This document shows, one piece after another, positions 7,335 to 12,733 of a stretch of DNA of 12,733 nucleotides. The DNA is from JANXSG01 sp038203935 (GTDB lineage: Bacteria > Armatimonadota > Chthonomonadetes > Chthonomonadales > Chthonomonadaceae), in contig JBBRDM010000161.1 of the NCBI GenBank assembly GCA_038203935.1, forward strand, positions 1-12,733. Direction: 5' to 3'. The notes under the pieces are model-generated. The model had not been told where the DNA came from and searched no databases. It saw only the letters and a list, made by a program, of their open reading frames with translations. Position numbers and translations under genes: made by a program. Positions within the stretch are counted from its first letter, which is position 1. Each line of letters opens with the position of its first letter.

Positions 7335-7373
7335 ACAATCGTGTTACAGCATACGTGTGCATGAGGAAAACCG

Positions 7374-8438
7374 GTGCGAGTTACTATCAAACAGATTGCT
7401 CAGGAGTTGGGAATATCACACTCCACGGTTTCCCGAGTTCTGAACGACAAACAGACCGCTATGGTTTCGGAAACTACCCGACACCGCATCATGCAGATGG
7501 CCTCCACCATGGGCTATCGCCCCAGCAGAATCGCTCAGGCGCTGCAGGGCAAAAGCACTCAGCTGATCGGTGTGCTGGTTCCGGACAGAGAAGACTATTT
7601 TTTTCAGACCGTTATAAAGAACCTGCGCGAAACTCTTGAAGAGAGCGAATACGAGCTCATGGTTTTCGCAAGCGCTTCGCACAATATCCCTTCTACCTGG
7701 CAGAGGCTGCTGCAGTGGGATATGGACGGTATTTTTGTATTCGACTATATGTTCTATGTAGATGGCCTCTGGGAGGCGCTGACCAAGCACACCGGATCCA
7801 TCTCTCCTATCGTGGGACTGTTCAGTAATCTGACGCAGCTTAAGGACTATGTGACGGTCGATTTCCGTTCTGCCCTGGAGGAGCTGCTGGAGCATCTGCT
7901 GGCGATGGGGTGCACTCATCTGGGATATGTGGGTTTTTCGGATAACTTTGACCCGAGCGAGCAGCGATACGAAGTTTTTGCACAGTTTGTAAAGAAGCAC
8001 GGCCTGGAACAATCTAATATCGCAATGCAGACCGGCCTAGGCTTGATGGAGTCCGCGAGGCATGCTATTTCGAACTGGGTAGCGGATGGGCGTAAAATCC
8101 CGCAGGCTCTCTTCTGCCAGAACGATGAGATCGCTTTAGGCGCATACAGGGCGCTGCATCAGGCTGGTGTGCAGGTTCCGGGCGAGGTGGCTGTGGCAGG
8201 GTGCGATAATCTGCCGTACATGGCTTACCTGGAGACACCGCTCACCTCTCTGGCTCTACCGGTGCAGGATGTGTGCAGGCAGGGCTGGAGTATTCTTCAA
8301 AAGAGAATGGCTGAGCCCCTTGCTCCGCCGATGCAGATTGTATTGGATGTCCATTTAATTCTTCGGGAGTCGACTGAGATTTCCTTGAATGAGGCTCCCA
8401 GGCATGGTTCAGGCTCCGGTTTAAAAGCCGCGGTTTGA
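7374..8438 (+). CDS. LacI-family transcriptional regulator
   Basis: A cytosolic DNA-binding repressor of 354 aa, a normal family length. The N-terminal helix-turn-helix (3-24: TIKQIAQELGISHSTVSRVLN) is canonical. The hinge region with GYRPSRIAQALQGK (47-60) follows and keeps the minor-groove Leu. A periplasmic-binding-protein-like sensor domain begins at LIGVLVPD (64-71) and contains AMGCTHLGYVGF, ALFCQNDEIALGAYRAL and VAVAGCDNLPY. The start is GTG, with GAGGA (7363-7367) 6 nt upstream. The effector cannot be read from sequence; the family usually senses sugars or nucleosides. It is divergent from permease copy 2 and lies upstream of the prepilin-like gene on the same strand, so either could be a target besides itself. 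Confidence 0.93.
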   Translation: MRVTIKQIAQELGISHSTVSRVLNDKQTAMVSETTRHRIMQMASTMGYRPSRIAQALQGKSTQLIGVLVPDREDYFFQTVIKNLRETLEESEYELMVFASASHNIPSTWQRLLQWDMDGIFVFDYMFYVDGLWEALTKHTGSISPIVGLFSNLTQLKDYVTVDFRSALEELLEHLLAMGCTHLGYVGFSDNFDPSEQRYEVFAQFVKKHGLEQSNIAMQTGLGLMESARHAISNWVADGRKIPQALFCQNDEIALGAYRALHQAGVQVPGEVAVAGCDNLPYMAYLETPLTSLALPVQDVCRQGWSILQKRMAEPLAPPMQIVLDVHLILRESTEISLNEAPRHGSGSGLKAAV

Positions 8439-8728
8439 ATAAAAAATAGATCATACACCCGGTCTATACTGAAAAGTAAAGGAGGATAGAAACGAGCTCT
8501 AGCCGCTAATTTCAAGAGCATTTAAAAAGTACTACTTTGCTTATTCCCTTTTATTTTAAAAATGCTCCGCAACTTATTCCACCTATTCTGACAGATCACT
8601 TGCGATCTTTTAGAACATCTAGTTCAAAAAATGTTTCTTAGCATCCCCGCAACGAGACATGCATTCTTTATTCAACGGGCTTTTGCCCACGACCAAGCTA
8701 ACACACACAACTGTTAGGGAGTGAACTT
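8439..8728. other. Intergenic region between the LacI-family gene and the prepilin-like gene
   Basis: This 290-bp AT-rich gap has no supported gene. It holds an orphan AAAGGAGGA (8478-8486) with no ATG, GTG or TTG suitably spaced after it. It also holds an 8-bp inverted repeat GAGCATTT/AAATGCTC (8516-8523 with 8560-8567) that may end the lacI-family transcript but lacks a T-run, and a small GGGC-TTTT-GCCC hairpin about 40 bp before the prepilin start. No -35/-10 pair of consensus quality was found for the prepilin gene. Confidence 0.45.
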
Positions 8729-9661
8729 ATGAAGAAATTGAACGGATTTACCCTTATCGAACTGCTAGTCGTCATCGCAATTATCGCGATCCTGGCTGCA
8801 ATCCTTTTCCCAGTATTCGCCCAGGCACGAGATAAAGCTCGTGGAGCGACATGCCAGAGCAATTTAAAACAGCTTACTCTTGCATTTATGATGTATGCTC
8901 AGGATTATGATGAGACTTTAGCCCCGATGTGGGGATTGAACAATTGTAAATCTGATGCAGCCGACGCGGCACCGGGATGCGCGCCAATTCCCGGAAGTCA
9001 GCCAGGTGTTTATACTGGTACTACTTGGGGTGGATATTGGCCCGACTTTATTTACCCATATATCAAAGCTGGTAAGGCCCGAGCGGCCGCTGGTGCTGCT
9101 GCCACCAAAAATAGAGGTGTATTTACCTGTCCGACAGTAGATTCGTTCATTCAGGATATTAGTATCGGTTGGGGTGGAAATGGATGGGGAACCACTGGTT
9201 ATGGTATAAATCAGGGGTATATGCACAACGATCCGATCTTCCCAGAAGACAATTCATGCGGATGGGCATGTTCACGTGGCGATACCCTTGCTGCTATAAC
9301 ACATCCCTCCGAATCAATCGAGTTGGGGGAAGGTTATGTCGGCATCGGACCATACTATAATGGTGGTTATGATCTTGCAAAAAATGCTGCTAGCGAATTA
9401 ACTGCTTATCCAGCATCCGGAGCATACCCGGCAGGATACAGCGCTAATCGACCCATCGAGCAGTCGCTTCAATCCGATATTAATAACATAGTATTCGGAA
9501 CAGAAACAGAAGACGGTACAAACTGCAATGGTATCGGTGGTTATTGCCACGACCGTGTTTTCAGAGTGCACGCCAAAAGTGCGAACTACGGTTTTGTTGA
9601 CGGACACGTAAAGAGCTTTAGAGCTACTACTATGAAAATGTGGACGGCAGCATCCGAGTAA
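8729..9661 (+). CDS. Prepilin-like (type II pseudopilin-type) protein with H-x9-DG C-terminus, DUF1559-like
   Basis: A 310-aa protein with a type III signal: after KKLNG the cleavage site G6|F7 precedes TLIELLVVIAIIAILAAIL, with Glu11 at mature position +5. After prepilin-peptidase cleavage the N-terminal helix would anchor it and could assemble into a pseudopilus. FPVFAQARDKAR, CQSNLKQL and YAQDYDE follow, typical of the abundant DUF1559 family. The remainder is Gly/Tyr/Asn-rich and extracytoplasmic, with several Cys. H281 and DG291-292 form the H-x9-DG motif (HAKSANYGFVDG). AGGGAG lies 7 nt before the ATG. A strong terminator follows, so it is probably expressed at a higher level than the next genes. 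Its precise function is not known: family members are often numerous per genome and may act in secretion, surface display or substrate capture. Confidence 0.9.
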   Translation: MKKLNGFTLIELLVVIAIIAILAAILFPVFAQARDKARGATCQSNLKQLTLAFMMYAQDYDETLAPMWGLNNCKSDAADAAPGCAPIPGSQPGVYTGTTWGGYWPDFIYPYIKAGKARAAAGAAATKNRGVFTCPTVDSFIQDISIGWGGNGWGTTGYGINQGYMHNDPIFPEDNSCGWACSRGDTLAAITHPSESIELGEGYVGIGPYYNGGYDLAKNAASELTAYPASGAYPAGYSANRPIEQSLQSDINNIVFGTETEDGTNCNGIGGYCHDRVFRVHAKSANYGFVDGHVKSFRATTMKMWTAASE

Positions 9662-9680
9662 CTTGCGTTTGATTTAACTC

Positions 9681-9713
9681 TTCGAGAGGGTAGAAGATTT
9701 CTACCCTCTCGAA
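9681..9713 (+). terminator. Intrinsic terminator after the prepilin-like gene
   Basis: A perfect 15-bp stem (9681-9695 with 9699-9713) has a 3-nt GAT loop and is followed by TATTTATATA. It stands 19 bp after the stop codon. Because the downstream genes lie on the same strand without an evident promoter, it may act as a partial terminator that sets a high prepilin-to-downstream ratio. Confidence 0.85.
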
Positions 9714-9774
9714 TATTTATATACATCCACATAGCAGATTGAGCTGCATAACTCTTGATTTTTGGAGATTCTTT

Positions 9775-10122
9775 ATGTCACAAGTAATAATAAAGAGCGG
9801 AGGTACCGAAAAAAAACAGAAAAGTAGTGGAGAACCTAAAGACCCTAAAATTCCGCTAGCTATTACTGTCGGTGTCATTGCCTTACTGGTTGTCGTCTAT
9901 TTTGCATATACCTCCTTTTTAAAGCCAACAGGCCCCGCTATTAAGAATGAAACAGTTGCACCACCTCCCGGTTATCCAAATGCCTTCCCATATAATAATA
10001 AAAGCTGGCAAGATGGAAAGATTCCGATGGGTGGAGGGATTCCTGCGCCGCCATCAATGGGTGGTAAGCCGCCAGCAGGAGGAGCATCCGCATCTCTTCC
10101 TGGGACAAACGGCACTCCTTAG
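9775..10122 (+). CDS. Small single-pass membrane protein with Pro/Gly-rich tail (unknown function)
   Basis: I do not recognise a family. The 115-aa product has a basic N-terminus (1-26, Lys-rich), one transmembrane helix (about 27-48) and a Pro/Gly/Ala-rich extracytoplasmic tail (50-115) with APPPGYP, MGGGIPAPP and GGKPPAGG. No cysteine or enzyme motif is present. I chose the ATG at 9775 because GGAGA lies 6-7 nt upstream; an in-frame TTG at 9739 would add twelve residues without a ribosome site. The N-in/C-out layout suggests a bitopic anchor or wall-spanning linker. It sits between the prepilin-like gene and the CRTAC1 gene, and a similar small bitopic protein is encoded after the latter, so the three may act together (inference). 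Confidence 0.65.
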   Translation: MSQVIIKSGGTEKKQKSSGEPKDPKIPLAITVGVIALLVVVYFAYTSFLKPTGPAIKNETVAPPPGYPNAFPYNNKSWQDGKIPMGGGIPAPPSMGGKPPAGGASASLPGTNGTP

Positions 10123-10220
10123 CAAGTTGAATGAGCTGCCTATAGCAATACCAAATCCATTCCGCTAGATTATCGAAGTCCAACAACTGTGATACGCAAG
10201 AATCTTCTAAAAGAATTCAT

Positions 10221-11942
10221 ATGAAATATCTGCATCTAATTGTAGTAATGCTACTGGTATGTAACTGTAGTTGCCACCGATTCACTGGTGTAGATAACGC
10301 AAGATATACCTATGATTCTAAAAAACCTCTCATGATGATGATGCCTGGCCCTAGAAGAGTTCAGGCAGCAATACCACAAGGCATTCACTTCCGCAATATT
10401 GCAAGAATAGCTGGCTTAAATTATGAATCAAAAATCAGTGGCAATCGACCAGTAAATATTCTTCAAGGCATTGGAACCGGGTGTGCCTTTTTTGATTATG
10501 ATGGAGATTCAAACCTTGATATCCTGCTTATCGGAGAAAATTTAACGCTCTTCCGGGGTGACGGACATGGTAAATTCACCAACGTTACTGAGACGGTGGG
10601 TTTGAATAAATTTAAAGGTAATTATCGTGGATGCGCAATCGGTGATATAGATGGGGATGGTTATGATGACATCTATATTTCTGGGTATCAAACAGCCCTA
10701 ATGCTTCATAATGATGGTGGCAAGGGTTTTCATGATATTACTTTAGAATCTGGATTAAGTGCTGAACCATGGGGAAGCTCTTGTGCTTTTGGAGAAACAG
10801 AACCTGGTTCCGGCAAGCTAGATCTATATGTTTGTAATTATGTAGATTTCACTAACCAGACTGACCCACAAGAATGCATCGAACATAATTTAAAAACATC
10901 CTGCGGACCTGTCGCTTACAAACCATTAATTGGAAAGTTCTTTAGTAATGACGGTAAAGGACATTTTACCGAAGTAACTTCCCGTATAGGATTGAATACC
11001 GCCAGTGGCAAAGGACTTGGGATAGAATTTGTTCCTTTGGAAAAAGGAAAATCCCCTGTTCTTGCTATTTCGAACGATGAAATGCCAAGCGACCTCTTCG
11101 TTGCATCAAAGTCAGGCACCAATACCATATATAATAATACTGCACAAAAAGTTGGTGTTGCATTCGACCGTGACGGACATCCACACGGCGGTATGGGTTT
11201 GGATTTCGGTGACTTCAATAATGATGGACTTTTCGATATCTTTGTTACCACTTTTGAAGGTGAGGCGCGTTCACTTTATCGAAATTCATCAAGCGGGGTC
11301 TTTATCGATGTAGGCAGTGCCTCCGGCTTCGGATTAGAAACATCACATAGCGTGGCTTTTGGGTGTCGTTTCTTTGATTTCGATAATGACGGCTGGCTAG
11401 ATATGATTATATCTAATGGTCATGTTCAGGATAACATCGCAGAGATTCGGCCACATGAAACTTATCGGCAGTTGACTCAGATTTTCCATAATTCAGGTGG
11501 CGTACATCCTGGATTTGATGATATTTCCAGTTCGATTCCCGAAATAGGAACACCAATCGTAGGCCGTGGTTTAGCAACAGGTGATTTTGATAATGATGGC
11601 AGAATCGATGCGCTGGTAATGGACGCTGAAGGAAAGCCTCAATTATTACACAACGAGTGTGTTAGTACAGGTCATTGGCTTGGCATTAAATTAATCGGCT
11701 CGAAAAGTAATCGTGATGGATATGGCGCCGTTTTAACATTAACTGCTGGAAATAAAAAATATGTCCAGTATTGCCATGCTGACGGGTCTTATGAATCCTC
11801 TTCAGATCCTCGCGTTCATTTTGGTTTAGGGAAAGCGAAACGAATCGATAAGTTAGAAATTGTTTGGCCTTCGGGTATCGTCGAAAATCGGTTAAATATT
11901 GATGTTGATCGATATATAACGATACAAGAAAAAAAGCATTAA
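10221..11942 (+). CDS. Exported CRTAC1-type protein: FG-GAP/VCBS-like repeats plus ASPIC/UnbV domain
   Basis: A 573-aa extracytoplasmic protein. Residues 1-18 form a hydrophobic signal segment ending in a Cys cluster (C14, C16, C18), possibly a non-standard lipobox. A beta-propeller of FG-GAP-like repeats follows, with Ca-binding-type D-x-D-x-D loops at 92-100 (DYDGDSNLD), 142-150 (DIDGDGYDD), 331-339 (DFNNDGLFD), 386-394 (DFDNDGWLD) and 455-463 (DFDNDGRID), plus a degenerate ISNDEMPSDLF blade (283-293). HGGMGLDFGDF (322-332) is characteristic of CRTAC1-type proteins. The C-terminal ASPIC/UnbV domain (about 486-556) has WLGIKL, HFGLGKA and LEIVWPSG. Such proteins are thought to bind or adhere through the propeller; no catalytic function is assigned. 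The ribosome site is weak. A sampled 60-base line is 40% GC, against 62% in a line of the lacI-family gene. Confidence 0.88.
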   Translation: MKYLHLIVVMLLVCNCSCHRFTGVDNARYTYDSKKPLMMMMPGPRRVQAAIPQGIHFRNIARIAGLNYESKISGNRPVNILQGIGTGCAFFDYDGDSNLDILLIGENLTLFRGDGHGKFTNVTETVGLNKFKGNYRGCAIGDIDGDGYDDIYISGYQTALMLHNDGGKGFHDITLESGLSAEPWGSSCAFGETEPGSGKLDLYVCNYVDFTNQTDPQECIEHNLKTSCGPVAYKPLIGKFFSNDGKGHFTEVTSRIGLNTASGKGLGIEFVPLEKGKSPVLAISNDEMPSDLFVASKSGTNTIYNNTAQKVGVAFDRDGHPHGGMGLDFGDFNNDGLFDIFVTTFEGEARSLYRNSSSGVFIDVGSASGFGLETSHSVAFGCRFFDFDNDGWLDMIISNGHVQDNIAEIRPHETYRQLTQIFHNSGGVHPGFDDISSSIPEIGTPIVGRGLATGDFDNDGRIDALVMDAEGKPQLLHNECVSTGHWLGIKLIGSKSNRDGYGAVLTLTAGNKKYVQYCHADGSYESSSDPRVHFGLGKAKRIDKLEIVWPSGIVENRLNIDVDRYITIQEKKH

Positions 11943-11961
11943 TAAAGGATGAGATGATTTT

Positions 11962-12315
11962 ATGAAACAAAAAATATCTACACCGGTAGCTTTTGCAATT
12001 ATTCTCGTTGCTCTTGCAGTATTCGGTTTCATGGCGCGTAAAGTTTGGCTTGCTCCGCCAGATATTGAATTAGCTCGAAATGCAGCCAAAGGTGGATCGA
12101 TGCCGAATCGCCCAATGGGACCAGGTCCTTCTCCTGCGCATAAAGCTCCCAGTAAACAAGTTCCCGCAACGAAACCTACCGACCATGCTGATGGTGTCGA
12201 ACAGAAAAAAGTAAAGGTTCCAATCGAAAGTGAGAAGAAACCTGTGGAGAAAACTGAAACTCCAGCGGATGCTGACAAAGATAAGAAAGATGCGAAAGAG
12301 AGGAGTGGTCAATAA
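11962..12315 (+). CDS. Small single-pass membrane protein with Pro- then Lys/Glu/Asp-rich tail (unknown function)
   Basis: I do not recognise a family. The 117-aa product has a short basic N-terminus, one transmembrane helix (about 8-25) and a long hydrophilic tail. The tail opens with LAPPDIELARNAAKGG and a Pro-rich stretch (48-72), then becomes strongly charged (80-117, many Lys, Glu and Asp), probably disordered and outside the membrane. The layout parallels the 115-aa protein encoded before the CRTAC1 gene: TM followed closely by an APP(P/D) turn and a Pro/Gly-rich segment, though the ends differ. It starts 19 bp after the CRTAC1 stop, with TGAG about 8 nt and AAAGGA about 12 nt before the ATG, so cotranscription is likely. 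A terminator closes the unit. Confidence 0.65.
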   Translation: MKQKISTPVAFAIILVALAVFGFMARKVWLAPPDIELARNAAKGGSMPNRPMGPGPSPAHKAPSKQVPATKPTDHADGVEQKKVKVPIESEKKPVEKTETPADADKDKKDAKERSGQ

Positions 12316-12346
12316 TCTTCTGTCTTGAAAACTGAACAATAGCTGA

Positions 12347-12381
12347 AGAGGCCCTATTTTATTTTGTAAAATAGGGCCTCT
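12347..12381 (+). terminator. Terminator closing the CRTAC1 unit
   Basis: A perfect 15-bp inverted repeat (12347-12361 with 12367-12381) has a TTTTG loop. The stem core GAGGCCC/GGGCCTC is GC-rich. The following sequence is only weakly T-rich, but position and perfection support a terminator 31 bp after the last gene. Confidence 0.75.
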
Positions 12382-12453
12382 GTATGTATGTTCTCCATAT
12401 GCAATGGATAGATACTCAATTAAACTGGATGTCTGATATAGATATATATCGGC

Positions 12454-12482
12454 TTGACATCTGCCTCTCCGGAGGTTATAAT
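12454..12482 (+). promoter_or_regulatory. Consensus sigma70-type promoter of tRNA-Pro
   Basis: A perfect TTGACA (12454-12459) and a perfect TATAAT (12477-12482) are separated by 17 bp. Transcription should start near 12489, about 9 nt before the tRNA. Confidence 0.9.
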
Positions 12483-12497
12483 AGGGAGTACAAACAA

Positions 12498-12569
12498 CGG
12501 GGTGTAGTTCAGTGGTAGAATGCTCGTCTGGGGGGCGAGTGGTCGCAAGTTCAAATCTTGTCACCCCGA
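12498..12569 (+). tRNA. tRNA-Pro (anticodon GGG)
   Basis: A complete 72-nt cloverleaf. The acceptor stem is CGGGGTG with CACCCCG, discriminator A. The D-arm is GTTC/GAAT around AGTGGTA. The anticodon stem is CTCGT/GCGAG with loop CTGGGGG, giving anticodon GGG (codons CCC/CCU). The T-arm is GCAAG/CTTGT with loop TTCAAAT. The CGGGGTG start and G37 are typical of bacterial tRNA-Pro. CCA is not encoded. Confidence 0.95.
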
Positions 12570-12592
12570 TATTAAATAACCCAAGTTGCTAC

Positions 12593-12733
12593 CTATTGTA
12601 ATATAGCATATGCCAGCACGGTTAGCACGATCTTGAGTTCTAAACCTACTCGTGTGACTGCATGGATTTTACGACCAAAATGGCTGCTTATCACACTAAA
12701 GGTAGTCTCGATACGCTTGCGGTAATGATCGCA
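12593..12733 (-). CDS. IS982-like transposase, C-terminal end (5' truncated by the window edge)
   Basis: The minus strand is open from the window edge to a TAG at 12595-12593, giving 46 residues. They include HYRKRIETTFSVISSHF, then KIHAVTRVGLELKIVLTVLAYAI. This matches my recollection of the C-terminus of IS982-like DDE transposases, whose (R/H)xxIETxFSxI...IHAVTxxGFxLK contains the last catalytic Glu. No start codon lies in the window, so an ORF search would miss it. The element ends 24-30 bp past the tRNA-Pro 3' end. ACCCAAGTTGCTAC (about 12580-12593) could belong to its terminal repeat, but the other end is not visible. Family assignment is moderate; that it is a transposase is likely. 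Confidence 0.6.
   Translation of the reverse strand, partial: CDHYRKRIETTFSVISSHFGRKIHAVTRVGLELKIVLTVLAYAILQ

Noticed and set aside
6982..7373. A ydaO-type c-di-AMP riboswitch upstream of the KimA-type permease, as in Bacillus kimA
   Set aside because: Neither this gap nor 4611-4935 contains the conserved GGGG(A/C)CC or GCTAACCTCGTAAGC-like segments I remember, and the predicted leader of copy 2 (about 37 nt) is too short.
8593..8612. AGATC-ACTTGC-GATCT followed by TTTT as a terminator for the LacI-family gene
   Set aside because: The stem is only 5 bp and AT-rich, far weaker than the 15-bp stems elsewhere in the window.
8729..9661. Calling the prepilin-like protein a major type IV pilin or a named general secretion pseudopilin
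   Set aside because: The N-terminus fits, but the H-x9-DG ending and the QSNLKQL segment place it in the DUF1559-like group, and no pilus assembly gene is nearby.
12321..12339. TCTTGAAAACTGAACAAT, similar to the boxA-like sequence near rRNA genes in Firmicutes
   Set aside because: No rRNA gene is in the window, and the string lies between a protein gene and its terminator. Probably a coincidence.
11892..12564. Minus-strand open frames of 128 and 164 codons over the last small gene and tRNA-Pro
   Set aside because: They run antisense to a gene with a plausible ribosome position, and one crosses a tRNA gene and two terminator arms. Not credible coding regions.

Overview
The window most resembles a chromosome segment of an Armatimonadota-type bacterium (inference). 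The strongest marker is the prepilin-like protein at 8729-9661. It has a type III N-terminus (KKLNG|FTLIELLVV), an FPVFAQAR segment, a QSNLKQL...YAQDYDE stretch and a C-terminal H-x9-DG motif, a combination abundant in that phylum and also known in Planctomycetes and Lentisphaerae. The clear promoters are sigma70-like and neither tRNA gene encodes CCA.

Left part (1-900): the 3' end of a GT39/PMT-type membrane glycosyltransferase on the + strand converges on a minus-strand tRNA-Gln(CUG). They share a perfect 15-bp hairpin between them, and the tRNA has its own promoter.

Centre (901-7373, minus strand): two tandem, highly similar KimA-type APC permeases, probably potassium importers. The downstream copy (2541-4610) leads a tightly packed unit with a STAS-Usp fusion protein (11-bp overlap) and nadC (4-bp gap, GTG start). 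The upstream copy (4936-6981) stands alone and ends in its own terminator. It is divergent from a LacI-family regulator (7374-8438). Both facing promoters carry the same 12-mer with a perfect TGATTAATCA palindrome, about 316 bp apart, a candidate operator pair. Between them lies an unexplained 9-bp inverted repeat.

Right part (8439-12345, + strand): a small surface or secretion-type locus. It holds the H-x9-DG prepilin-like protein with a strong terminator, then a 115-aa single-TM Pro/Gly-rich protein, a 573-aa exported CRTAC1-type protein (FG-GAP-like repeats plus ASPIC/UnbV domain), and a 117-aa single-TM protein with a Pro- then Lys/Glu/Asp-rich tail. A perfect 15-bp terminator hairpin closes it. 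In the lines sampled, the CRTAC1 gene is much more AT-rich than the lacI gene.

Right edge: tRNA-Pro(GGG) with a consensus promoter, then the 3' end of an IS982-like transposase running off the window on the minus strand, which is easy to miss because its start lies outside.

The best candidates for something undescribed are the prepilin/bitopic/CRTAC1/bitopic locus and the KimA + STAS-Usp + nadC unit, whose STAS domain has Glu where the phosphorylated Ser normally sits.
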